Assembly (NCBI RefSeq): GCF_029227915.1
Contig: NC_079879.1
Span: forward strand, 18,724,001-18,788,000
DNA length: 64,000 nt
Direction of reading: 5' to 3'
From: Hydractinia symbiolongicarpus
Lineage: Eukaryota; Cnidaria; Hydrozoa; Anthoathecata; Hydractiniidae
In this document: piece by piece, positions 19,801 through 29,438 of the stretch
Position numbering within the stretch: the first letter of the stretch is position 1
Layout of the letters: each line of letters starts with the position of its first letter
Made by a program: the position numbers and the translations under genes
Notes under the pieces: model-generated
Seen by the model: only the letters and a program-made list of their open reading frames with translations
Told to the model about the DNA's origin: nothing
The model's database searches: none

Positions 19801-22800
19801 AATAATATGGAAAGTTATAAAGTCAGCAACTGCCTAAGCGGTGCCGAAATTCATGAGTTGTCTTCAAAAGAGCAGATCAGCTAGAAATCGTCCCAAATTA
19901 ATTAACGTGGCACTGATACTCAAAGTAGGAGTGCATTAAATTTAAACAATCTCCTCCTCAGGGTCTTTTTTTCTTGTTTAGATGATTCCGTGACAGTATC
20001 AAAAAGAAAAAACAGGTAGTCCTTGTAACGAGGTTAAAATTCCGCTGCAATTAAAGTGGAATTTTCACGCTTAAATGTACAAGAAATAACAACTCGTTTC
20101 ATACACTTATCAAATCTAAATAGCAAGAATTAATCATTGAATAGCAGACGTACCTATGCAGTGGCGTCATTTGTTCATCGTCTCTTGCATTGATCCTCCC
20201 CTTTCTTGTTATTATGTATCGTAACACCCAGATGTGTCCACTAACAGCTGCAAGATGCAACGGTGAAGAGCGATTGCCTGAACGACTGTTTACATCAGCT
20301 CCAAGTGATAGAAGTGCTTCTACAGCAGTTTCTCTACCAGATTGTGCTGCCAAGTGTAAAGGGGTCTTTAATTCTTTCGTCCTGATATTTATGGGATCGT
20401 TAATTGATGGAGCTGTTGTATTTAAATTTGATTGTCGCACTAAATATGTTTAAATCATTAGCTCAAACCTTGATTTGTCTTGATTAATTATTATTTTCAA
20501 AGATACTACGGCAAACGAAGAAGTTAAAGCCAATCTTTCTATTGCACATTGTCTTTTTATTTACTTGATTAATTTTTCAACAACCTTTTGTGTTCATTCG
20601 GTAGGATCAGCATGTTTTTGGCTCGCGAATTTTTTACAGTAAAAGTAAGGAGGTTTAAAAAGTTATCCAGAATATGCAAGAAATTGTTTTCTCGTTGGGT
20701 AACATTTCCTCCCATACTATTCATTGTATACTTCCCGCTTCCCTCTATGCAGGTTAAAGTGGCTGGTACTCACTCAAGATTTATTTACACAATTCTTACC
20801 AACCTCGTTCAGAGGCTTGTTAGGTATTTATGTTTGAATGGACAAAAACTTAAAGGTCCCGCGGACGAAGTTACATTATCACATAATGTAAGTAAGAACC
20901 GTCATATAAATGTGTATTCGGCTTATAAATAGTAATTAGATCGATCTTTACTGATATTAGGCTGGATAAAGCTTTAGATATTACTAAGTTCGAACGCAGT
21001 CCAATTTACTGTAACAATGTTGAATTGTTTAGAAAGCGCTAAAATAAGCCTGGGGACAAAGCTGTGTATTTGAACGTAACTTACTTGCATTATAAAGTAT
21101 TGGAATGAGTTCAGCTTGTCCTTCAGAAGCTGCTATATGGAGAGGATACTGTCCTTCATCGTCAACAACATAGATGCTCGCGTTATGACGTAACAATATG
21201 GTGACTACGTTCTTGTTGCCACCGACAACAGCCATATGCAGTGGAGTTGCCTGCAAGTTAAAAGTGTAAAAGTAAAACAACCTCTGCTGAACTTAATAAG
21301 CGAAATTTTTCAGTCGTGACAAAGCTTAAAATTAAAGGTTTCACAGCCATATCTCTGAACCTTTAGGTACCAAGGATTTTTTGAAATTTTTATTACATTA
21401 AACCCAAAATACCTCTAAATAAGAGGATACAACGGTTAAATTATTTTAATCTACATGCTGAGTTGAAGTTGGGTAAAAGAGCTAAAAAGAGAAGTGGAAC
21501 GATAGGGTTACAAAATAGAAAAAATGCATGTTTCGGTTACTTTAAATCCTATTCTTGCCAGGATTTAAACTTTGTAAACAAATTAAGTTTTATTGTTTTT
21601 ATTTGATCAATGTAAATTAATTTGCCTGGCTTTTACAAATGAGTAAAAAATACTTTGCTTATCTGAGTAAATTAATACTTTAGAAAAGGATTGGAATATA
21701 CGTGTAAAAGTTTGGAGAGAAAATCGGAAACATGGTGTGGAAGATTTCGCTAATTTATTTGCGATTCTTATATTATATACTCAACAAATATATATGTTGA
21801 AACACATGACCAATATTTATATGGATTTTTATTTAATGAATAGTTGCAAAAAACTAACTTGAACTTTTTTTTTGTTCATGGAAGTTACCATCCATGTTGA
21901 CGCAATTCAAAAATTACCATTACTTATCTGTTTATCAAAGTTACTTCAATTTGGGGTGGGCTAGTTCCTGTAGTTGCAACATCATGGCGGATGATTTATT
22001 TCTAATAATATTTTAACCACATTACTTTCTGTCAGGCTAATCTCCAAATCTCTTTGTTTTTTAGATAACTCTGTTTTTTATAACAGCTTAATGAGTGTAT
22101 ACGAAAGTTTAATTTATAGGTTCGACGTAAATGGAAACTATCTTAAAATTCCAAATCGATTATCTTTTCCATCGCTTGTCTTCCTAAACGGATTTCTCCA
22201 GATATGTATAAATCCAGAATGTTCAGGGTTATAAATTACATGTTATTTTGAAGATATTGTTTCGGTGTGTTGAGTATTTATATAATTGTTGTATGTTTAT
22301 CATTTCTCGATTATGATAGTTTACTAGGCGACGTTTTCGAATGTTGATCATCTACTTACATATCATAAAAACCAAGATCAGTCTATGAATCTTTTTACCT
22401 TTTAAGATAAGGCCCTTAAAAGTTTAGGTGAAAATATATTTTAGTCATCATATATGAGAAACCGTCAAAACAGCACCATTTTATATCGAACACATAACGT
22501 CATGCATTAATCAGTATTGTTAAAAAGTCAGAAAAAATCTTGAAAACGGATCGAAAAAAATAACATACAGGTCATTTTTCAAGCTATTTCATATAAATCT
22601 AATTTGTTTTTTCGCAGGAGGTAAACTTTATGTTTATTTTTTGCAATCCAAATCAAAACGCTTTTATGACCTCCCATCTTCAACGAATATAATAGAAAAT
22701 ACATATTGTTTAGTTAATTAAAATCATATCGACTCCATTATAGTCATTTAATTTCACTTTAATTTCGGATTTACTGATGTAAAGGACACGACACTTGTTG

Positions 22801-24241
22801 TCTAATTTTGTATTGTGCTATGTAACGGGTTCAAGGTTCTAGCTACATGTAGGTTTCTTCTGAAACGATTCTGAAATATCGGCCAATAAAACTTGGTGGT
22901 AAAAGGAATCCTGGGGACGAAGTTGTGCGAATGAAAACCTTGTGCTGTTAAATCAAGGTCGTCACATTGGTTTTTGGTGTAGACTAAACAAACAAACAAA
23001 CAAACAAACAAACAAACAAACAAACAAACAAACAAACAAACAAACAAACAAACAAACAAACAAACAAACAAACAAACAAACAAACAAACAAACAAACAAA
23101 CAAACAAACAAACAAACAAACAAACAAACAAACAAACAAACAAACAAACAAACAAACAAACAAACAAACAAACAAACAAACAAATAAACAAACAAACAAA
23201 CACACAAACAAAAAAACAAAAAAAACAAACACAAAAACAAAAACAATATAAGGAAATTTACCGTGCTGTTATCTACGCCATTCACATCGATATTTGCATA
23301 GGACACAAGCATAGTACAAACTTCACTATTTCCTCTTCTACAGGCGAAGTGCAAAGCTGTCTGACCATAGAAGTTCTTGGATGTACAGTTTGCGCCGAGA
23401 CGAATTAAAGTTTTCGCGGCTTCGGTGCAGTCATATCTAATTAATAGAATACTTTTTTGTAAGAACTTTTTTGTGTGTCAAAGAACTGTGGAAATTTATA
23501 TGGAGTAGTTCGAGGTTTTTCAAAATTGCATAACACTGATTCGGTGCATTTTGACCGACCCACCCCCATTGTAACGTTAAAAAACACAAAAATATATAGG
23601 TTTTACCACGAATAGAGCCTTTAACCATTTTAGCGTTATGTAATTTAAGATACCTTTAGCGAAAAAAAGTTCACGTAAAATTTAAAATATTTCACAATTT
23701 GCCAAAACAATCAACACTAAATAAGAAAAAATAAATATGGGAATGTGAAATCAGAAAAAACAATTTGTGTATGAGAAGTTGGATTCCGCCCTGTTTTGGT
23801 TAGCTTTTAGTTCGTTTCCAACCTTCTCTCACTTAAATATAAAAGCCAGAAACACACTTACTTGACTGCAATATGAAGGGGAGTGTTTTTATCTTCTCCA
23901 GGTATGTCAATCCATGCACCTTCTTCTACCAAATATTTGATAACTTCCGTTCGGTTATAACGGGCCGCTAAATGAATTGGAGCTTGGTTTTCTGGATTTA
24001 GTTGGTCAACATATTTCAAAAAATCAATGCCAGATTTTTTTGCCTCCTCTTTGATCTTTTCAATTGCTCCTTCTCTGGCTGCTTGGTGGATGGAAAGCTC
24101 AATATTATCATCCTGGTCGCTCACTTCACTAACTGCGTCCAAATCTTGTTTTGGAGGAAGAGCAAGCTTATTAGAACTGTCCCTTGATATAATTATGCTT
24201 TCACGCTTAGGATCATCTTCAATGTCGCTTTCGTCACTCAT
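13806..24241 (-). CDS. TRPA1-like: TRPA1-like cation channel, gene 1 (11 exons)
   Basis: Exons, in transcript order: 24241-23862, 23436-23262, 21250-21085, 20439-20154, 19798-19471, 19317-19121, 17199-16870, 16638-16249, 15865-15235, 14917-14742, 14085-13806. Every junction has GT..AG ends and matching phase, and the total is exactly 1,113 codons including the stop. The protein starts with an acidic Ser-rich tail and has an ankyrin-repeat block from about residue 45 to 640 (TPLHLAAQSG, ALHHAASHGHVECV and others). Next come the pre-S1 region (WKDVMRKVDDCG), then S1-S6 with a pore motif VVGEFDYSSAF. VGLAVGEIAEVRK follows S6, and the end is a C-terminal coiled coil (MERQLEQQRKRLKKLNQ). Length and order match animal TRPA1 (about 1,100 aa), a calcium-permeable sensory channel. 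An acceptor at 24264-24263 with open frame below it suggests a further 5' exon. Confidence 0.93.
17200..19120. repeat. Repeat-filled intron of TRPA gene 1
   Basis: This long intron holds two reverse-strand copies of the hairpin-bearing 125-bp satellite family (near 17,812 and 17,931-18,050), and a third partial hairpin near 17,318. It also holds a run of spaced copies of TGACGTCAGCAA-like words (18,118, 18,241, 18,408, 18,551). The open frames seen here are in repeat sequence, with no homology I recognise and no splice context. Confidence 0.6.
21300..22980. other. AT-rich intron sequence, no feature seen
   Basis: Most of the intron between the second and third coding exons of TRPA gene 1. 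It is AT-rich with many stops. I found no coding stretch and no clear inverted terminal repeats. Confidence 0.5.
22984..23245. repeat. Long AAAC/GTTT tetranucleotide microsatellite
   Basis: About 200 bp of nearly perfect (AAAC)n from 22,984, then an interrupted tail of CAAA/CAAAAA variants to about 23,245. It ends 17 bp from the 5' splice site (23,261) of the second coding exon of TRPA gene 1. The long low-complexity open frames across it are products of the repeat, not genes. Confidence 0.95.
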
Positions 24242-24264
24242 CACTGTTTCTGATCGATCCCTCT

Positions 24265-26277
24265 AATAACAGTACATAAATATCTGTGAAAACAGCAGGG
24301 ACCAATAAATACCAACGATATGGGTTTTTGAAATTACTGATGACAAAAACAAAAAGGAATGAATCCTTTTGTTTTTTGTTATCAATGTAATATTATTTTA
24401 TTAATTAAACAAATCAAAACGACAAATTAACATTTTTCTAGACTCGTACAACAAATTCCATTATTATTATCCCTTTCGTTTCCTTACGGGTAAAATGCGG
24501 TTTTGTGACACAAAGAATTAAAATTAAAAAAATTAACTACATATTGTCAGGTAATGCAATCTCCCATAAAAAACAAGTTACACATGAAAGAGCTTAAAAA
24601 GCTGCGTAGGAATTTCTTGTTTTTTTTGGAAAAATCTCGAGAATTTTGACTTTCTGATAATTATGCTGATCAATGCATGACTTCGTGTATGTGATGTAAA
24701 CTACCATTATCAGGTGTTGTTTAGCAAGGTTTGTGGTGATGTAAATATATGCTTTTATCTATCCAATATCCAATTTCATTTTTTAAACATATTTGACGGA
24801 TTTTATTATTCAGGTATCCTGATTATCATTCATGCTAACAGACGTTCTCAACAGCCAACTTTTAAAGGTTTTTCGTATGAAACCAACTTGTTTTTACATA
24901 GTAAACTTGGAAATTCAAGTAAAAAAAAGAAGTTTTTCGTGTGGATTAATTTTTGATATAATTTTTATAAAAATTCCTCACTTCGCCAATTAACCGTAAA
25001 TATTTTTATTACATTTTAAAATTTATCCCTCGTAAGCCATAATATTAATGTTTCAAATTCTTTACTTTTCGCGCCCTTTTTTTGCTCCAAATTTCGCGCA
25101 CCTGTGCCAATTTGGCTGTTCGCGAAACTATTTATTTTTACATTATTGTAGATGGCATAACGAATTCATCAGGTTTCAGGTTCGAGTCCCTACTCCAGCG
25201 CATTTTAAGTCTAGTGTTATCAACCCGTTTAGAGCCATCTACTGACCGCGAAACGGCTTGTGCGTCAGACAAGCAAGCTAGAGCAATGCTATACGTATCT
25301 CTGGCGGTAATGTAACACAGTTACACTTATAGGGGAGGAAGAGCCAGCTGTTAGGGTGGAATCTCCAAGGACATTAAACTCCCGTGGTCTTTCTTTAGTC
25401 TTTTCTTCAAGCTTTTCATTGCTTTCTGATACGCTGTTTTAAAATTGCTTGCTTGGCGTAACGTAAAAAAAAATCTAGTTATATACCGTATGTCTTTTCC
25501 TAAAAAACTACCCACTTCTAATTGTAGCCCTATCATAGAGATCTGTTGTAGAGATAAAATACCCCGCAAATACCAGCTTATTTATATTAATTGGGCCAAA
25601 TTAATAGTAGACATGTCTGATGTTATAATATACAAAAGAAAGCCCACAAATATGTAACAAAAAATTTGGGTGGTGAAAGATTTGTATTGTGTATTATTGT
25701 TTCCGAAATACACTCTCATACTTTACCAGACATTATTTTTTATGCAGACCTTTACATAAAAATAACATCACTTTTGATATAGCGCCTATTTATATAAGGG
25801 GCTGGGTACAAGCTTGAGTCACTGTCCAACAATACATGCGCTTATAACAATATGGAAACCAGCTATCCACCAGGCAGAATTCGAAAACTATAACTTTTTA
25901 AACTTAATTTGTTTAGAAGTAAAAGCTAAATTAATTTGAATATTTTGTCGAAAGGCCTGATTCACACTACGACACTGTACATTGCATAAAAATACTGTTC
26001 AACCTGACTTCTGCTGTTATAAATTACCACCAAACTGCAAATCAAAGACTTTGGTTACAGTTATGCTACATCCTCGCTTTCTGATTTGATCTTCGAAATT
26101 ATATTTTATTTTCTGACTAAGTGGGATTTGAACCAACGCACTTCAAACTTCTTTGTTTTCACTTCAAACTTTCTGCTGACTCGGTGAATGTCGTATTCAA
26201 AACTTTATTATCTATATGTGTGCTACCTGCGAAACATTAACTAAATTTCAAGGTAGGGGGAAAAAGTACTCTAAGTA
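24265..26277. other. Upstream region of TRPA gene 1, no gene seen
   Basis: This is AT-rich sequence upstream of the first recognised coding exon. It should hold the 5' untranslated exon and promoter of TRPA gene 1, but I could not pick a start site. A tRNA-like B box (GGTTCGAGTCCC) near 25,180 sits in a non-AT-rich stretch of about 170 bp and may be a decayed SINE. A reverse-strand B-box-like word lies at about 26,121. Confidence 0.4.
25150..25320 (+). mobile_element. Possible decayed tRNA-derived SINE
   Basis: A weak A-box-like stretch (TAGATGGCATAACG) is followed 25-30 bp later by an exact B box, CAGGTTCGAGTCCC, then about 130 bp of unrelated balanced-composition sequence. This is the layout of a tRNA-derived SINE. 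No tail or target duplication was identified. Confidence 0.3.
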
Positions 26278-26372
26278 CAGTAGACTCCCGGTTTTTTGAA
26301 GCTCCACGGGAGATAGGAATTTACTTCGAATAACCGAAATTTCGAATAACTGAAATTTTTTTTATTTTGGTC
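26278..26372. mobile_element. Left terminal fragment of a pogo-type element
   Basis: After TA, the sequence CAGTAGACTCCCGGTT begins a stretch with CTTCGAATAACCG and TTCGAATAACTG words. These are the terminal and subterminal features of the pogo-like elements in this window. It is cut off near 26,372, where the 1.8-kb repeat begins. A matching right terminus in the proper orientation is at 41,140-41,361. Confidence 0.5.
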
Positions 26373-27117
26373 CAATTTTCACTCTGACGGATTTTTGCGG
26401 AGAGAAGCGGAGGGCGCGTCAGCGCCCGGAGCGTAGCGGAGCCCATTTCCTCATTAAATAAGCCAAATATAAGGGACGGAGGAGAGTGTATAGGATTTCC
26501 GCCCCCACTATACATCAAAATCATTGAATTTTCGTGCCACTTTTTTTTTGGACTGGGTTGCCCAGTACTTTAATCCGGTCATTCTCTTATATAATTGCTA
26601 AATTAAGCGAGACAAGGTGTTTTTTTATTGACACAACGAGGGAGTGCTTTTGTTTATTTAAAGATGGCCTAGCGTAATTTGTATATTGTATATATATATA
26701 AGGTCATTTTCAAGAAACGAAGAAAGGGTATGTTTAGCTAGCTAGTATATCACTATTTTTTTTTTACATGTAATGAACCCCTTCTTAGCCTTAGATAGGA
26801 TATAGTGTATAGCTAGCTAACTTTAAAAGAGTAATAGCTAGCTAGCATAAAAAGAGCAACAAGTGCCTTTATATAGCTAGCAAAAAGACTAGCATAAAAT
26901 TAACCACTTAGCTGGGATAAAACTACCAATATAGCTATACATGTACTACACAATAATTATATTTTGTCCCATCACATAGCTTGTTTCTAGCTACAATTGT
27001 GCACAAAATTGTTGGCCCTGACAATTTTATATATCAAAAACCAAAAAGTTTAGATAGATAGATAGATAGATATAGATAGATAGATGTGCATATTTTACAT
27101 GACTAGCCTCACAAATA

Positions 27118-27425
27118 TCGAGGGATATACCCTGTCTATTATTTCCAGGAGGGGCCATGGCTTGATGGAGAGTCCTAGAGTATTTAATGCTCATTTTGAG
27201 CTACGCAGACCCAATTAGGGCCCGCGCTCTACTAGACAACTCCCGGCAACATCCAACGGCCCACACAGTGTGCCATCTTCCCAATTTCCCTCACATGGCT
27301 TGGGTTAACCCGGGGGTATGGTAACATTCACTCGCCCATGTTGAATCGCCGTCAAGAGGAATCGAACCCCGGTCTCCCGCACAGAGTACGAGAGCTATAA
27401 CCACTAATCTATGGCGCGACATTAC
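27118..27425 (-). mobile_element. tRNA-derived SINE inserted in the 1.8-kb repeat
   Basis: On the minus strand the element begins GCGCCATAGATTAGTGG (A-box region, TTAGTGGTTATAGC). An anticodon-arm-like stretch follows, then an exact B box, GGGGTTCGATTCC. About 240 bp of tRNA-unrelated body follow. The second copy of the host repeat lacks this segment, which supports insertion. The end of the tail and target duplications could not be fixed. Confidence 0.65.
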
Positions 27426-28111
27426 TATTTTAGAAAAGTCAGCAACACAAAATTTGTTGGCTCTGACAGTTTTATATATGAAAAACCAAGAACCAAAAAG
27501 TTTAGAAAAGTCAGCAAAAAAACATAGCTAGCTATAGTCACATATTCTGCAAATAGTACGTTCGGTCCCCACTGATGATCAATGTTTATGTAAAGGTATG
27601 TCACGTGTAATCGTTTACGTTGGTCAGCCACAAAGGGCAGTAGTTTTCAACATTGAGGGGGAATGGAAAGCCATATTTTTGTGGACGATTGTAGCTATAT
27701 TGTACACAGGTCAGGAAATAAATTTTTTTAACCCTGCCAGTGAGCATACACCAGTACGGCTCAAGTTACAGAAACGGAAATTATTGCAATATAAATATAT
27801 ATATCGGGAAACTTTTTGAACATGTATATACATTTGTTATTTGTTTGAGACGTTTTAAATTCTGATGCTTACATCCAACACCTGCATTTTTTATTACCAG
27901 GGCAAATTCTGACGAACGGTTATCATGCAATCGTCAACACCTATAGCTATACTGAAAATATTTAAATATATGTATATATGGATTTGACGATATTGGTTGT
28001 TAATAACTCTAACAATATTAACAGTCAAGGTACAGAAGAAAGCTTAGTAAGTTTCTGAGTATAATGTGAAACTGTTAAAATTCTGTATGCCATGTATATA
28101 TTATGTATTAT

Positions 28112-28184
28112 GCCCTGTTGGTCTAATGGCTATGACACTCATTTATGGAAATGGGAGATCTGGGTTCGAATCCTGGACAGGGCT
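28112..28184 (+). tRNA. tRNA-like module at the end of repeat copy 1
   Basis: GCCCTGT and ACAGGGC form a perfect 7-bp acceptor stem. A D-arm (GTC..GAC), an anticodon-arm stem CTCAT/ATGGG with an 8-nt loop, and a T-arm with B box GGTTCGAATCC follow in the right order and spacing (72 nt). The oversized anticodon loop, and the fact that it sits at a fixed place inside a dispersed repeat, argue for a repeat-borne tRNA-like sequence rather than a functional tRNA gene. Confidence 0.5.
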
Positions 28185-28205
28185 AGGAAAAACATAACTA
28201 TAATG

Positions 28206-29438
28206 CACGCCTTGGTAATCCGTAATTAAGCTTGCTTTTTCTATTGTTGTCTTATCAGGGAAGTTGTTTACTGTATTTTCTATTAAATTATACTATTTGA
28301 TACATGTAATGAACAACTTTTTAGCCTTTAGCTAGCTACCTAGCTAATGCAAAGCCATGTAAAAAGATCATCACTAGCTACCTAACTAAAGCTAGTGAAC
28401 ATATAGCTGGCTAGTATAAAAGTAGCTGGAAAAAAAGAATTGTTCTTGACAGGCTCATATCTTTTGACTACACATATTATATTCAGTCGGGTAATTTTGC
28501 CCTGATTAGGAATATCTATAGGATTAAAACTGGCTAGCTAGTATAGTATCCTAAATGAAACCGACCCTTCTTTGACCCACCGGTAGGTAAACGGACACCG
28601 GATACCATGTTTATTTACATCTTAGCACTTTCTGATTGGTTAGATTATAAACAAAAAGTAATGTCATTGGCCCGTGATATATTTTTTCAACATATTTATA
28701 TGCGATATATTGCGTCCGGAACAAACTGCGAATTTGCTAATGCAGACGCAGGTAACTACATTCTCGACCCCAGAGCTCTTTGAGATAAATTTGAAAGGGC
28801 TCTGGGGACGAGAATGAGGTAACTATAGTTTTTCCAAAAACAAACATTTTTTCCATTGATTTATTGGACAAAATGGAACACGTAGATTTTTCCAAACACA
28901 AAAATTCTTCGCTTTGATTGGATAAAGTAGAACACGTGGTTTAAGCGATGGAAATATACTTTTCTGGCGCCACTTTTTTCAAACCCTCTGGAAATTTACC
29001 GGAGTGTGTTGTGTTTGTTTGCTGGAACGAAATTGATACTTCCTGGATTATTGGATAAGTATTATTTCATAATTTTGTCCGTCTCTTTTGTGTTAGTAAA
29101 CAAAACACATTTAGCTAGGTGTAAACTGCAGCTTGGTGCATCTTTATATCTGATTTTTGTCCCCAGCTGTGTCCTTGCATTTTGGCTATTATATACCTGG
29201 CTAGATAGCTATTAATCGTAGAAATTGTAGCTTACTGTTTAAATCTTATTTTTTGTTCCCTGCTCCTGTATTTTGATTCAAGGACTACATTGCCACAGTC
29301 ACCAAAGTAAGAAGATATACGTTTATGTTTATATCTGATTTAGGTGCTAACTGCAGCTAGGAAGCAACCGTAGCATCATAAAATTGTGTCACATTGTAGC
29401 TAATTGTAGCATCGTAGAATAATCAAGACAAATTAATC
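28206..29438. other. Spacer upstream of the OTU-helicase gene
   Basis: TAGCTAGC-type words continue to about 28,550. The region holds a 58-bp palindromic mini-element at 28,759-28,816 (listed separately). Several small open frames occur but none has recognisable content. The promoter of the downstream gene should lie here; no clear TATA box was picked. Confidence 0.4.
28750..28825. mobile_element. 58-bp foldback element with 9-bp target duplication
   Basis: Positions 28,759-28,816 form a hairpin: CATTCTCGACCCCAGAGC at the left pairs with GCTCTGGGGACGAGAATG at the right with one mismatch. The unit is flanked by perfect 9-bp direct repeats, AGGTAACTA at 28,750-28,758 and 28,817-28,825. This is the footprint of a transposed miniature element. 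The CTCG..CCCAG core resembles the termini of the CCTCGTTCCCAGGG fold-back family at 52.8 and 61.6 kb. Confidence 0.65.

Larger units (their letters stand above)
26390..28205 (+). mobile_element. 1.8-kb repeat, copy 1, ending in a tRNA-like module
   Basis: This segment is homologous over its length to 38,940-40,745 in the same orientation. Shared landmarks: a GC-rich start with AGCGTAGCGGAGCCCATTTC, a zone rich in TAGCTAGC, the block around TTTGTGGACGATTGTAGCTA, and a terminal tRNA-like sequence at nearly the same offset (about 1,715 bp). Copy 1 has been interrupted by a SINE at about 27,118-27,425. It encodes no protein I can recognise. The class is unknown; it may be a non-autonomous element. 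Confidence 0.7.

Noticed and set aside
22802-23354. Long Cys/Leu/Phe/Val and Lys/Gln/Thr/Asn repeat reading frames
   Set aside because: They are translations of the AAAC/GTTT microsatellite on both strands and have no independent coding evidence.
24239-24244. GTG at 24,244 as start of TRPA gene 1
   Set aside because: The next codon is ATG at 24,241. A GTG start is not expected in an animal nuclear gene, and the open frame above it more likely reflects an upstream exon.
28112-28184. Functional tRNA gene
   Set aside because: The anticodon loop is 8 nt here and 4 nt in the sister copy, and both sit at the same offset inside a dispersed repeat. Kept only as a tRNA-like module.
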